DNA from: an uncultured Methylocystaceae bacterium
GTDB taxonomy: Bacteria > Pseudomonadota > Alphaproteobacteria > Rhizobiales > Beijerinckiaceae
Length of the DNA: 64,000 nucleotides
Reading direction: 5' to 3'
Assembly (NCBI GenBank): GCA_903870245.1
Contig: CAIQCB010000057.1
Location: 248,001-312,000, forward strand
The translations under genes were made by a program, and so were the position numbers. Below, piece after piece: positions 17,671-26,881 of this stretch (its first letter is position 1; each line of letters opens with the position of its first letter). The notes under the pieces were generated by a model. That model searched no databases. It saw nothing but the letters and a program-made list of their open reading frames with translations, and was not told the DNA's origin.

Positions 17671-17695
17671 AAGCGGGCGCTATGGCCCGCTTTTT
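17671..17695. terminator. Bidirectional rho-independent terminator
   Basis: A GCGGGC/GCCCGC stem with a 6-nt loop is flanked by an A-run on the left and a T-run on the right. It can therefore end both the plus-strand SDR transcript and the minus-strand rpmF transcript. Confidence 0.85.
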
Positions 17696-17715
17696 AATTC
17701 CGGGATAGATCCGGC

Positions 17716-17904
17716 CTATTCTTCGGCTGATTTAACCTTCAGCACCTGCCGGCCACGATACATGCCGGTCTTGAGATCGACGTGATGCGGACGGCGCAAT
17801 TCGCCCGAATCCTTGTCCTCGACATAGGACGGGGCCTTGAGCGCGTCTGCGGAGCGACGGAACCCGCGCTTCATTGGCGAGGTTTTTCTTTTCGGAACAG
17901 CCAT
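17716..17904 (-). CDS. rpmF: 50S ribosomal protein L32
   Basis: A 62-residue basic protein of the large ribosomal subunit. The start [10 protein letters not shown] and the [18 protein letters not shown]-terminus are diagnostic. A GGAG precedes the ATG at 17904. In many bacteria rpmF sits beside yceD and plsX; here those genes lie 31 kb away, as is usual in Hyphomicrobiales. The zinc-ribbon cysteines of some L32 proteins are absent. Confidence 0.97.
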   Translation of the reverse strand: MAVPKRKTSPMKRGFRRSADALKAPSYVEDKDSGELRRPHHVDLKTGMYRGRQVLKVKSAEE

Positions 17905-18007
17905 TTGTTTTCTCCAGCGCGCCACGCCGCGCTTTCCGCGCGCGGGACGTCAAAAAATCGGGATGCGGCGGGTTACACCAAATCCGCCGCGCTGGCTAGT
18001 CATCTGC

Positions 18008-19024
18008 TCAGCCTTTGTCGGGTTCCGCCACCGAGGCAGGGGGCGTTGGCGCGCCGCTGTCTTTCTGGACGGCGGGCAGCGTCGCGGGGTCTTCCTCCAT
18101 CAGTTGTTTTGCGCCGCGATTATCCGCCGGTTTGGCGGCGGCTGAGGCTGGCGTCGCCGCGCTCAGCCCGGTTTGAGAGGAGAGCCAGCTGCGCCATTCG
18201 CCCCAGGAGCCGTTGAATGCGTTCTGATCGACGGCGTTCGGAATGCCGGGAATGCGGCCGTCCGAGCGATACTGCCAGAAGGTCCATTTCCGGTTCCCGT
18301 AGCGTACTTGCGGGTGATATTTCGTTGAACGCACCCAAATCGGATATTCCGACAGCGCATCCGAATGCAGGATCGCCTGATAGAAATCGACCGACGAATA
18401 AATGATTGGACGCTTGCCGTAATGGCGCTCCATCAGTTCGAGCATGGCCCGCATGTCGCGCAAAGCCTCGTCGCGAAATAGCGTGCGCTTGCAGCTTTTT
18501 GACTCAGGCGTCGCCTCGACGTCGAGGACCGGGGGCAGGGCCTCGGGATCGTTAGGAACATTGGCGATGAAATTTGCGATTTCCTCATGCGGCGGGCGAC
18601 ACCAGTAGACGAAATGATAGGCGCCCCGCGGCATGCCTGCGGCCTTGGCCGCCGCCCAGTTATATTGAAATTTCGCATCGCTGCGGTCGCCGCCCTCGCT
18701 GGCCTTGATGAAGGCGAAAGCGACGCCGGAGTCCTTCACCGCCTGCCAATCGATATCCCCCTGATATTTTGATACGTCGACGCCGTGCACGTCGAATTCT
18801 GCGCTGCGCGTCGCCGGAAATTTGTGCAGTTCGCTTTCCGGCACGGCGTAGGCAAGGAAACTGGGATCGCGTTTGGCGTTGACGAGCGGAGCGCTGGTTG
18901 CGAAGCGCGGGTTGCGCGCATAACCCGGGTCGAGGCCGCTGCCGCAACCGGCCAGAACAGCGGCCGTCGATACGGCGCCAGTCACAAGGAGGAGACGCGA
19001 AAATGAGAATTTGAACGAGCGCAT
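18008..19024 (-). CDS. GH25 lysozyme-family lipoprotein
   Basis: A 338-residue predicted lipoprotein (lipobox LAGC near residue 26) with a glycoside hydrolase 25 domain, which hydrolyses peptidoglycan MurNAc-GlcNAc bonds. The domain opens with GVDVSKYQGDIDW and contains FIKASEG, GAYHF, the catalytic DVE in PVLDVEA and the FWQYRSDG strand. A low-complexity Ala/Pro/Lys tail of about 60 residues follows. ATG codons at 19024 and 19042 are both possible; 19024 gives a standard signal peptide. It is presumably a cell-wall remodelling enzyme of the periplasm. Confidence 0.9.
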   Translation of the reverse strand: MRSFKFSFSRLLLVTGAVSTAAVLAGCGSGLDPGYARNPRFATSAPLVNAKRDPSFLAYAVPESELHKFPATRSAEFDVHGVDVSKYQGDIDWQAVKDSGVAFAFIKASEGGDRSDAKFQYNWAAAKAAGMPRGAYHFVYWCRPPHEEIANFIANVPNDPEALPPVLDVEATPESKSCKRTLFRDEALRDMRAMLELMERHYGKRPIIYSSVDFYQAILHSDALSEYPIWVRSTKYHPQVRYGNRKWTFWQYRSDGRIPGIPNAVDQNAFNGSWGEWRSWLSSQTGLSAATPASAAAKPADNRGAKQLMEEDPATLPAVQKDSGAPTPPASVAEPDKG

Positions 19025-19073
19025 ACCGTCAAATATCCCCATATCAGCAAACGGAGCGTTAACGCCCGTCTAT

Positions 19074-20486
19074 TCAGCGGTCCAGATGGAACCAAAGGCT
19101 GGCGATTGTAAGGAAAGCGCCGTAGCCGACGACATCGGTGATGGTCGTTACGAAAGGTCCGGAAGCCACGGCCGGATCGAATTTAAGCTTGTCGGCGATG
19201 AGCGGCACGACGATGCCGCCAAAGGCCCCGGCGACAAGGTTGGTGAACATCGCCAGCGCCATGACTGGCCCAAGACCAATGTTCTGAAACCAGTTCGCCG
19301 CGATAAGCCCGGTCACGAGACCAAAGGCGGCGCCATTGACCGCGCCGATAGCCAGTTCGCGCATCACGATTCGCGTGGCGTTGGCGCGGGTCAGTTCGCG
19401 GGTGGCCAGCGCCCGAACCGCGACGGTCATCGTCTGGGTGGCGGAATTGCCGCCCTGACCGGCGACAATTGGACCCAGCACGGCCAGTGCGATCATCTGT
19501 TCGAGCTGTGACTGGAAAGTTTTCAGCACCGTCGAAGTTATAAAGGCTGTCAGCAGATTGACAAAGAGCCAGCTGAAGCGGCTGCGCGCGATCCACCAGA
19601 AGCTGTCGGTCAGTTCTTCTTCCGGGTTCACGCCGCCGAGCGCGAGGATTTCCTCCGAGGCCTGTTCCTGGATCACGTCGACAATATCGTCGATGGTCAG
19701 GACCCCGACCAGTCTGTCGGCCTCGTCAACGACTGGCACCGAAACCAGATTATATCGCTCAAACAGACGCGCCGCCTCAATACTGTCCTCGGTCGCTTTC
19801 ATCCTGCGCCGGTCTGCCTGCATGATCTCATCGAGGCGCGCAGATGGGTTCGCCCGAACCAGCGCGTCGAGAAACACCGTTCCGAGCAGATGGTGGGCCG
19901 GGTCGACGACAAAGACCTCGAAAAAATTGTCCGGGAGTATTTCTTCATCGGTTTCCCGGAAAAAATCGAGTACGCGGCCGGCGGTCCAGAAGGGCGGCGC
20001 GGCGACCAGCGTTGTCTGCATCAGACGGCCGGCGGAGTCCTCAGGATACTCCAGAGAACGGCGCAGGACGATCCGCTCCTGCGCCGGCAAGGCGTCGAGA
20101 ACCTCCGCCTGTTCTTCCGGCTCCAGGGTTTCCAGAATGGCGACGGCGTCGTCGCTCTCCAGATCGCGGACGCCCTCGACGAGCGTTTCGACCGGCAATT
20201 CTTCGAGAATGTCCTCGCGGGTAGTCTCGCCGATCTCCATCAGCGCGGAGAAATCGAAGTCCGCGCCCATGAGTTCGACGAGCCGCGGCCGCGCCTCGTG
20301 GCTCAGCGCTTCGATCAGCGCGCCAAGGTCCGCCTCATGAAGATCGCCGACAACCGCGCGAACTTTTGCGGCGTCGCCCAACGCGACGGCCGCCTCGACA
20401 TCAAAAACGAAGTCGGGGTCCGGTCCGCCGCCCACTTCGTTGAAGTGATCCGCAGCGAGCGTTTTTTCTTCCTCGTCCGGCGCCAT
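19074..20486 (-). CDS. mgtE: Magnesium transporter MgtE
   Basis: A 470-residue Mg2+ channel of the inner membrane. The order is an acidic N domain of MgtE helical repeats (about residues 30-150), a tandem CBS pair (about 150-275, including SVPVVDEADRLVGVLTIDD) that senses intracellular Mg2+, and five membrane helices (about 300-470) with the conserved GQGGNSATQT pore segment. Length and order are normal for the family. No Mg2+ riboswitch is visible in the 72-base gap to the divergent deacetylase gene. Confidence 0.95.
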   Translation of the reverse strand: MAPDEEEKTLAADHFNEVGGGPDPDFVFDVEAAVALGDAAKVRAVVGDLHEADLGALIEALSHEARPRLVELMGADFDFSALMEIGETTREDILEELPVETLVEGVRDLESDDAVAILETLEPEEQAEVLDALPAQERIVLRRSLEYPEDSAGRLMQTTLVAAPPFWTAGRVLDFFRETDEEILPDNFFEVFVVDPAHHLLGTVFLDALVRANPSARLDEIMQADRRRMKATEDSIEAARLFERYNLVSVPVVDEADRLVGVLTIDDIVDVIQEQASEEILALGGVNPEEELTDSFWWIARSRFSWLFVNLLTAFITSTVLKTFQSQLEQMIALAVLGPIVAGQGGNSATQTMTVAVRALATRELTRANATRIVMRELAIGAVNGAAFGLVTGLIAANWFQNIGLGPVMALAMFTNLVAGAFGGIVVPLIADKLKFDPAVASGPFVTTITDVVGYGAFLTIASLWFHLDR

Positions 20487-20558
20487 TATCGATTCCGCGC
20501 TATATAGGCTGACGGCTCATAACCCGCCCGCGCGCGGAAGCAAACCGGCAAAACCGTC

Positions 20559-21494
20559 ATGAAGAAATTTTCGCAGTTCCTTGGCCTCGCTGCCGTTGTG
20601 AGTCTGACATCCGCAGGAGCGTCGGCTGCGCGCGCCGACTGCGGTCCCGAGTCGCTGGGCGTCTCACGCACCATGATCATCGGAAACGCAAATCCCACCG
20701 CCGTCGGTCTACAGACCTACCCCCGTACGCTTGATCTCGCCGATCACGAAGTGGTTCTGACGTTTGACGATGGCCCCGCTGCGCCGACTGCAAAAGTGCT
20801 CGACGCGCTGGCGAGAGAATGTGCGAAAGCGACCTTCTTCGTTATCGGACACAACGCCGAAGCCATGCCGGCGCTGGTCAAACGCGCCGCCGCCGAGGGC
20901 CATGCCATTGGCCATCATTCCTATAGCCATCCGGACCGCACCCTGCGTCTGATGGATGAAGCCATGGCTAAAGCCGATATCGACAAGGGCATCGCGGCCA
21001 CCAACAAAGCCGCCGGCGTCGAAACGGCGCCGTTTTTCCGTTTTCCCGGCTTCGCCGATACGCCGGCGCTGGTCTCCGATCTCAACGCCAGGGGCTACAC
21101 AGTCTTTGGTTCAGACGTCTGGGCGTCGGACTGGAAGTCCATGACCCCGAAAGCCGAACGCGAACTGATCCTCGCGCGTCTCGATAAAATCGGTCGCGGG
21201 ATCGTGTTGTTTCACGATTCTAAAACTCAAACAGCGGAGATGCTGGGCGAATTTCTTCGCGAACTCAAAAAACGCGGCTATCGGCTCGTGCATCTCCTTC
21301 CCGGCGCGGGCGAGACGGCGGTCGTCGCCGCCGGCCCGGAATGGACATCGACCACCGAGCCGATCATCGCCAAAACGCTCGCCGGTAAAAAAGCCGGCGG
21401 CAAAACGAAAACAAGACTTAACACAGAGGCCGATGCGCCGTCGTCACACACACATCCGATGGAAGAGAATACCTCGCCCGCCGAAACGCGTTGA
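20559..21494 (+). CDS. Polysaccharide deacetylase family protein
   Basis: A 311-residue secreted carbohydrate esterase 4 protein. The signal peptide (residues 1-26) ends in SAARA. The NodB domain carries the metal and catalytic motif TFDDGP, then HSYSH (HxxxH) near residue 130, and the later RFPGF and VLFHDS motifs. These enzymes remove N- or O-acetyl groups from peptidoglycan or other glycans. The C-terminal 60 residues are low-complexity Lys/Thr-rich. It is divergent from mgtE. Confidence 0.92.
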   Translation: MKKFSQFLGLAAVVSLTSAGASAARADCGPESLGVSRTMIIGNANPTAVGLQTYPRTLDLADHEVVLTFDDGPAAPTAKVLDALARECAKATFFVIGHNAEAMPALVKRAAAEGHAIGHHSYSHPDRTLRLMDEAMAKADIDKGIAATNKAAGVETAPFFRFPGFADTPALVSDLNARGYTVFGSDVWASDWKSMTPKAERELILARLDKIGRGIVLFHDSKTQTAEMLGEFLRELKKRGYRLVHLLPGAGETAVVAAGPEWTSTTEPIIAKTLAGKKAGGKTKTRLNTEADAPSSHTHPMEENTSPAETR

Positions 21495-21551
21495 CGGTTG
21501 AACGTTCGAATCATCCGACATAAACGCCGGGCAGTTCTGAAGAGTGGTCAC

Positions 21552-21794
21552 ATGAGGAAAAGCGCCGTTTATCTTATGATTGTAGTCTTGCTGGCGTTAT
21601 TCTGGCCAACTCTGTCGTTTGGATTTACGGAGAGCGGCAGTCATGCAAAAACACGCGAATTCGCCTGTGGTAACGATCCATTTCAGCAATGCATGGATGC
21701 GCTGATCCAGCTTTGCGGAAATCCGGCGCGTATGAATTGCGCGCGTAAATATCAGTCGAGATTATCAAAGATCTCACGCGACGCTGCAAAATAA
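21552..21794 (+). CDS. Small secreted cysteine-containing protein, unknown function
   Basis: An 80-residue protein with a signal peptide (residues 1-24, ending LSFG). The mature part has four cysteines in the pattern CGNDPFQQC then LCGNPARMNC, which could form two disulfides in the periplasm. I do not recognise the family. The ATG at 21552 follows a GTGG-like site; a bidirectional hairpin terminator lies immediately after the stop, which supports a real transcript. Confidence 0.6.
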   Translation: MRKSAVYLMIVVLLALFWPTLSFGFTESGSHAKTREFACGNDPFQQCMDALIQLCGNPARMNCARKYQSRLSKISRDAAK

Positions 21795-21823
21795 AAACGC
21801 CGCCAGAGTCTGGCGACGTTTTG
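21792..21823. terminator. Bidirectional hairpin terminator
   Basis: The stem AACGCCGCCAG / CTGGCGACGTT, with an A-run on the left and T-run on the right, sits between two convergent small genes. Confidence 0.75.
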
Positions 21824-21863
21824 GGGTTGGGGCTTATGCAGGCGACACCGCCCGACGCCAATG

Positions 21864-22067
21864 TCACCAGCGGCGGTAGACGCGCACCGGCCTGCGATAC
21901 GCCGGCGCATAGACCGGGCGTCGCGCGACAACAGCGCCATTTGGGCCAGCGCAGCCGCCGCGATAAACGCCACGCGCACAGACGATGGCTTCGGCGTCCT
22001 TGGGTGCAACGGTTAGCGTAGCCAGGAATGTCGAAGCGCCGAGAAGCGCCAGAGCGAGATATTTCAT
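21864..22067 (-). CDS. Small secreted basic protein
   Basis: A 67-residue protein with a signal peptide (residues 1-27, ending DAEA) and a mature part beginning IVCARGVYRGGCAGPNG, followed by an Arg/Tyr/Pro-rich tail. I recall similar VCARGVYRAGC-type small secreted proteins from Hyphomicrobiales, of unknown function. AGAGG lies just before the ATG. It is convergent with the small cysteine protein and shares its terminator. Confidence 0.7.
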   Translation of the reverse strand: MKYLALALLGASTFLATLTVAPKDAEAIVCARGVYRGGCAGPNGAVVARRPVYAPAYRRPVRVYRRW

Positions 22068-22260
22068 GCAAACCTCTTGAGACAGGACGCCAGATTGGCT
22101 TTCACCATGTACTCGCCTGACTTGCGCATGTCCACGCTCTCGGTTTCAATTGAACGGCGCGATCAAGCAGGGAGCGTGTGTTGGGTGGAATGATTTTGAG
22201 AGAGAGGACTCCGGGAGATCGATCCGCAGGCGTCTGCGCCTCTGGATCGATCTCCGGAAG

Positions 22261-22347
22261 TGGTGCGGCCGAATGGACTCGAACCATCACTGGTGTTACC
22301 CAACTAGCACCTCAAGCTAGCGCGTCTACCAATTCCGCCACGGCCGC
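22261..22347 (-). tRNA. tRNA-Leu (anticodon GAG)
   Basis: On the minus strand, the acceptor stem GCGGCCG/CGGCCGC, a long variable arm, the T-arm sequence GGTTCGAGTCC and an encoded CCA tail form a complete leucine tRNA of 87 bases. The anticodon stem CTAGC/GCTAG encloses the loop TTGAGGT, giving anticodon GAG, which reads CUC and CUU codons. Confidence 0.96.
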
Positions 22348-22434
22348 AAAAAAAGGCCCGGCAGTCCGCCGAGCGCTGGCGTGCAGGCTCTAACAAATCG
22401 ACCGGGTGATGACAAGTCGCCTCGACGCTTCCAG

Positions 22435-23181
22435 ATGACGATCTTGCAACATTCCGCCGACGCTCCGTCGCCGCGCGGCGACGGCGTCGATATGCGCGCG
22501 CCGTCGGGCGCGCCGCCAGTAGTGTGGCGCCGGTTAGAAGGTCTTGCCGACTACGCTGCAACGGTGTCCGCCATGGAGTCGCTGGCGACGGCCATCGGCG
22601 CGGGCGTTTCGCCAGAGACTGTCTGGCTGCTCGAACATCCGCCGGTGTATACTGCGGGGACCTCGGCGAGGGAGGGCGATTTGCTCGATACGCGCTTTCC
22701 GGTCCATCGGGCCGGGCGCGGCGGTCAATTTACCTATCATGGTCCCGGGCAGCGGGTCGCCTATGTCATGCTCGATCTCTCTCGACGCCGCCCGGATGTT
22801 CGGGCGTTTGTTGGAGCGCTTGAAGACTGGCTGATCGCCGCGCTGGCGGAGGTTGGCGTCGAGGGGGAGCGTCGCGCGGATCGCGTTGGCGTCTGGGTTG
22901 CCCGGCCTGACAAGCCGGCGGGCGTCGCCGACGCCCCTGCCGAAGACAAGATCGCCGCTCTCGGCGTTCGGCTGAAACGATGGGTCAGCTTTCATGGCGT
23001 CGCGCTCAATGTCGCGCCCGATCTCAGTCACTTCGCCGGCATCGCGCCCTGCGGCGTGCGGACGCCCCACTGGGGCGTCACCAGCCTTGCCGACCTCGGA
23101 GTCGCCGCCGATATGTCTACGATCGATGCGGCGCTGCGGCGGCGGTTTGAGGCGATTTTCGGCCCGACAGTCGATGGCTGA
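22435..23181 (+). CDS. lipB: Octanoyltransferase LipB
   Basis: A 248-residue cytoplasmic enzyme that moves octanoate from acyl carrier protein to lipoyl domains, the first step of lipoate assembly. The core matches Lip[24 protein letters not shown], the acyl-site lysine in [13 protein letters not shown] and the catalytic cysteine in GIAPCGV. The ATG at 22435 is my choice; an in-frame GTG at 22381 and an ATG at 22492 are alternatives, because the first 35 residues are not conserved. It is convergent with the radical SAM gene, with only 6 bases between them. Confidence 0.95.
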   Translation: MTILQHSADAPSPRGDGVDMRAPSGAPPVVWRRLEGLADYAATVSAMESLATAIGAGVSPETVWLLEHPPVYTAGTSAREGDLLDTRFPVHRAGRGGQFTYHGPGQRVAYVMLDLSRRRPDVRAFVGALEDWLIAALAEVGVEGERRADRVGVWVARPDKPAGVADAPAEDKIAALGVRLKRWVSFHGVALNVAPDLSHFAGIAPCGVRTPHWGVTSLADLGVAADMSTIDAALRRRFEAIFGPTVDG

Positions 23182-23187
23182 GAGCGA

Positions 23188-24084
23188 TTAGAGGCCGCGC
23201 AACCAGGCAGGGCGCAAGGGCGCGGAGTCGGGCGCGGCGATGGCGGCGCGTAATTGCGTCAGCAAACGTTCCTTGTCCCGGCCCAGGGTTCCTTTCAGGA
23301 TGAGCCAGTTCGAGGCGTGATCGCTGCGAAACACAGTCTGGCTCAGGTCGAGCTTTGACAAAAAAAGCTCCATTTCGCGCATCAGCTCCGACACCGAAAG
23401 CTCCCGCCAGTCGGGAAATTTGCCCCGAAATCTTTGTTCTCCCATAGGAAAACTCACCACCAGGGTTGCGAGAAACTCAGGTTGGGTCGCGTTGATCAAT
23501 GCGGCGGAGTTTTCGGCGTGTTTGCGGGACAGGCTTGCGCCGCCAAGGCCGTTAAGGATCATCACAGAACGCTTGATCCCGGCGGCCTGCAATTTATCCA
23601 GCGCCTCGCGCGCGCTGTCGAAGGTTTCGCCCTTGTCGACCCGCATCAAAACCTCGTCATCGCCGGACTCGGCGCCGACATAGACCATTGACAGACCGAG
23701 ATCGGCAAGACGTTTGAGATCCGCAACCGATTTATTGCGCAGGTTGCGGGGCAGGCAATAACTCGAGACGCGCCGCACGCCGGGCAATTCGCGCCGGATT
23801 CCTTCGAGGATGGCCTCGAGCCGCCGGATCGACAGGGTTAGGGCATCGCCATCGGCCAGAAATATACGCTTGACGCGATCGCCGTATATTTCGCCGCTGC
23901 GCCGGATGCTCTCCTCAACCTCCGACGCGTCGCGCGGGCGAAAACGCTTGTGCGGGGCCGTATACATCTCGCAAAAAGTGCAGCGGTTCCAAGAACAGCC
24001 GTCCGTCACGGGCAGGATCAGCGACTCTGCCTCGCTTGGCGGTCGGTAGACGGGCTCGACATAGCGGATGGGGCTGAGGCTCAT
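23188..24084 (-). CDS. Radical SAM protein (COG1032-like)
   Basis: A 298-residue protein with an N-terminal radical SAM iron-sulfur motif. The cluster cysteines read GCSWNRCTFCEMY, a CX4CX2C spacing rather than the common CX3CX2C. A later GAESGDDEVL strand is typical of Elp3/MiaB-type radical SAM barrels. It lacks a B12-binding domain. The reaction is unknown. The ATG at 24084 places the motif at about residue 30; longer frames lack support. Confidence 0.88.
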   Translation of the reverse strand: MSLSPIRYVEPVYRPPSEAESLILPVTDGCSWNRCTFCEMYTAPHKRFRPRDASEVEESIRRSGEIYGDRVKRIFLADGDALTLSIRRLEAILEGIRRELPGVRRVSSYCLPRNLRNKSVADLKRLADLGLSMVYVGAESGDDEVLMRVDKGETFDSAREALDKLQAAGIKRSVMILNGLGGASLSRKHAENSAALINATQPEFLATLVVSFPMGEQRFRGKFPDWRELSVSELMREMELFLSKLDLSQTVFRSDHASNWLILKGTLGRDKERLLTQLRAAIAAPDSAPLRPAWLRGL

Positions 24085-24587
24085 GACGTTGCTTCGTCGC
24101 CAGTTTGATCGACCCGGAATTTTGGGCGATGCCGCCCGGCAGTGCATAATGTACGCCCCCGGCGACCATGTGGGAAGAGGCTTTCAGGGGGACTTCGCCG
24201 AGCGGGCTGCATCGTCCAAAATCAATAATAAATGCAAACTGCGGTGTTTTCTGCGTCGCCATGACCTGAATGGCGGCAATGACCGCCACGGCGATGGCGC
24301 CACAGCGACCCGTGGAACAATCGCCGGCGTCGGACAATCAGAGGCGACCTATCTCTGTCGGGAGTTGGAAGATCGCGTTTGGCGTCAGGGCGCTCATGAC
24401 CGACTGAAAAGCAAGCGCAAACACAATCTGGACTCGCGCGCTGTCGTCAATGCGAAGTCCGCAGTAAGGTCGTTTTTCGAAGCGCCCTGGTAATAACGCC
24501 CGATCGCGTGGCGAGTAGAAATCCACCGACCGGAATGATATGGCTCTCGCCGATTCCAATAACTGAATTATGCGACGAGGCGGTTAC
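24085..24587. other. Intergenic region, no gene supported
   Basis: Several overlapping open frames exist on both strands, but none combines a ribosome site, a family likeness or normal codon bias. The region holds promoters for the radical SAM gene (minus) and the small gene at 24588 (plus). Confidence 0.5.
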
Positions 24588-24800
24588 ATGACGGACACGT
24601 TCGATGTTGCGTTGAACCGGGACGAAATCGCCCTGATCCAGGCGGCGTTGGGCGAGCGCCTCGGTCATCTCCTCAAGGAGTGGGAGCATCAGGAGCAGAT
24701 CGGCGCGACGGATGCGGCGACCCGCCTCTTCGAGCAGGCCGACGTGGTCCGCACGCTGATGAACAGGGTAGGCATGGCGCCGTTGAAATTGCGACTGTAA
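24588..24800 (+). CDS. Small hypothetical protein
   Basis: A 70-residue acidic, helical protein with no signal peptide or membrane segment. The ATG at 24588 has GAGG 7 bases upstream, which favours it over the ATG at 24570. I do not recognise the family. It lies 140 bases before the SmbP-like gene. Confidence 0.6.
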   Translation: MTDTFDVALNRDEIALIQAALGERLGHLLKEWEHQEQIGATDAATRLFEQADVVRTLMNRVGMAPLKLRL

Positions 24801-24939
24801 TCGTTCCCCGGCCTTCGGGCGGCGCCACCGGAGCGACGCTGGTCTCCGTCTGCGACCTTCGGCCTCTTCCAACATGAGCTTGTTATCGCCATATTGGGTT
24901 GCGCCGTCCCGTCTGAGGATCGGTGAACAGGAGTTAGCA

Positions 24940-25278
24940 ATGAATCGCAAGACTTTCATTCTGGCGACGGGTCTGGCTGCTGCGGCTTTCGCACTGCCGC
25001 GTGTGGCGTTGGCGGACAGCCACCTGTCCGAGGCCATCACCCACACAAAGGAAGCAATTGAACACGGCAAGTTGGGCCACGCCGATGTTCTGGTTACGCA
25101 CGCCGAGGAAGCCCTGAAGCACGCCAAGGCGGCGGAGGGCGAGAAGGCCAACGCCCATGTCAAGGAAGGCGTGCATCATCTTGAGGCGGCTGTCGATCAC
25201 GGCAAACAGAAGCACGCCGATATCGCGACAAAACATGCGGAAGAGGCGCTGACGCATCTCGACGCCGGCGCCAAATAG
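24940..25278 (+). CDS. SmbP-like histidine-rich periplasmic metal-binding protein
   Basis: A 112-residue protein with a signal peptide (about residues 1-26, ending ALA-DS). The mature part is a run of amphipathic helices with repeated HxxEA and EHGKxxHA-type units and 13 histidines in about 87 residues. This closely matches the small metal-binding protein SmbP of Nitrosomonas europaea, a four-helix bundle that binds Cu2+ and other metals. AACAGGAG precedes the ATG. A strong terminator follows. A periplasmic copper or iron buffering role is inferred. Confidence 0.88.
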   Translation: MNRKTFILATGLAAAAFALPRVALADSHLSEAITHTKEAIEHGKLGHADVLVTHAEEALKHAKAAEGEKANAHVKEGVHHLEAAVDHGKQKHADIATKHAEEALTHLDAGAK

Positions 25279-25306
25279 GCTGCAAACCGCCCGTGGCGAG
25301 TTTCGA

Positions 25307-25337
25307 GGCCGCGTCCGGTTCGGGCGCGGCTTTTTTT
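25307..25337 (+). terminator. Rho-independent terminator after SmbP-like gene
   Basis: A GCCGCG/CGCGGC stem followed by seven T residues lies 28 bases after the SmbP-like stop codon. Confidence 0.85.
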
Positions 25338-25345
25338 CGCGCAAA

Positions 25346-26881
25346 TCAACCCTGTCGCGCCCCCGCCGTGGATCGGATCGGTTCCAGTCCCAGCCAGCGA
25401 CTGAAAGCGGGATAACGGCGCCGGATGACCGCCTCCGCCGCGAAAGTCGCCAGCAGCGACAGACCCAGCGTCGGCAATAGCACGCCCAGCGTCGCGATCA
25501 GCCCGATGAGGGACGGCGCAAGTCGGCGACGCGGGAGCACTTCCGAAGGAGCGCCAAGCGCATTCTCCGGTCGCCGTCTCCACCACATCAGCGTCGAACT
25601 GACAACGAGAACCAGATATCCCAGCGCCGTCGTCAACCCGAGTATCTGATTGGGCCAGCCGAAGAGCTGGCCCTCATGCGCGGCCACCCCGAGGCCGATC
25701 ACCCGATCAACGAGCGGTCGATCGGCAAAGCCGCTCTGTTTAACGAGTTCAAAGCTTTTCGGATCGAATTCGAGCGTCGCCCGAAGCGGCCGATTTTGTG
25801 TGTCAGAGCGCGCCACCCAGTTGGGCGAGGTGGACGAAGGCGGGGAGATCAGAACCGGCTCGGCCAGCGAAAGGGGATACACCCGAGCAGCGATCTTGTC
25901 GAAACCAGCCGGAGGTCGTTCCTTCGTCCCTTTCGTTGCGTCGCCAGTTCCTGAGGCGTTGTGTCTGGCGTGTTCGTCCCCCGGCTCATTTTGCCGGGGC
26001 TGAGCGGCGTCAAACATTTCCTGTCGACGGTCGCGGGCCGAAGCGGGGCCCGTCGTCCAGTCCTGCCGGATTTCGCGCGCCGCGCCAAGATTGCGCAGAT
26101 ACTTAAATGACGTCCCCCAGACCTTCGTCCATGGCAGGGCTGAGATCAGGAAAAACAGAGCGAACAGCGACAGCCAGAAACCTGTGACGCTGTGTATATC
26201 CTTGAGGAAGACGCGGCCGCTGGCTGCCAGGCGCGGGTAAAACACGCCCGCAAAGCCGACTCGGCCGGACGGCCACCACAAGTAAAGACCGGTCAGTATC
26301 AAAACAATAGCCCAGGCGGCGGCCATCTCAACGACAATAGCCCCGGCGTCGCCGAGCAGCAGTTCGCCATGCAGGTCGTGGATGATGTGCGTGAAACGGT
26401 TTTTTTCTTTCTCGATGGCGATGATATCGAGCGTGTCCGGTCGCACCAGCGCGCGCAGGGCGTCGCCGTCCCTGGTCATTAACCGAACGCGCGCTGCGTC
26501 CGAAGGCGTATTGCGCAATTCCAGCGAGAGCAGCCGCGCTTCAGGAACGGCGTTAAGGGCTGCAGCCACCTGTTCGTCGAGACGTTTCGTCTCGCTGGAC
26601 AAATTCATTTGATCATAGCGCTTGTCGAGGTAGGCGTCGATCTGTGGCTTGAACAGATAAACAGCGCCGCTGAGGCTGAGAACTGCGATAAATGGCAGGC
26701 AAAAGAGTCCGGCGTAGAAATGCCAGCGCCAGATTCTGCGATAGGCGGCGGCGTTCCTCGACGATGCTGATCGCAGATCGTTTTGCCTTGTCGATCTGGC
26801 GCCGCGGCGGGTCGGCGACGAAGCCCTGTTAGGCCGCGCCATCATCATCGAACCGTCGTAATCGATCCTGTTTTCATCCAT
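25346..26881 (-). CDS. PepSY-associated TM-helix protein
   Basis: A 511-residue inner-membrane protein of the PepSY_TM type. The N-terminal helix (FYAGLFCLPFIAVLSLSGAVYLF) is followed by a periplasmic PepSY-like region, an IHDLHGELLLG motif, a helix with LTGLYLWWP and further helices, the second HxxxLF-type element AAHEGQLFGWPNQ and a final WWRRRP. Relatives occur with siderophore receptors and are linked to iron reduction or uptake; the nearby DUF2946-like gene fits a metal context. A glycosylation-like low-complexity stretch near residue 300 is Asp/Arg/His-rich. Function is inferred only from family and context. Confidence 0.88.
   Translation of the reverse strand: MDENRIDYDGSMMMARPNRASSPTRRGARSTRQNDLRSASSRNAAAYRRIWRWHFYAGLFCLPFIAVLSLSGAVYLFKPQIDAYLDKRYDQMNLSSETKRLDEQVAAALNAVPEARLLSLELRNTPSDAARVRLMTRDGDALRALVRPDTLDIIAIEKEKNRFTHIIHDLHGELLLGDAGAIVVEMAAAWAIVLILTGLYLWWPSGRVGFAGVFYPRLAASGRVFLKDIHSVTGFWLSLFALFFLISALPWTKVWGTSFKYLRNLGAAREIRQDWTTGPASARDRRQEMFDAAQPRQNEPGDEHARHNASGTGDATKGTKERPPAGFDKIAARVYPLSLAEPVLISPPSSTSPNWVARSDTQNRPLRATLEFDPKSFELVKQSGFADRPLVDRVIGLGVAAHEGQLFGWPNQILGLTTALGYLVLVVSSTLMWWRRRPENALGAPSEVLPRRRLAPSLIGLIATLGVLLPTLGLSLLATFAAEAVIRRRYPAFSRWLGLEPIRSTAGARQG

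Noticed and set aside
20487-20558. Possible Mg2+ riboswitch upstream of mgtE
   Set aside because: The gap to the divergent gene is only 72 bases, too short for known Mg2+ riboswitches, and no fitting structure is seen.
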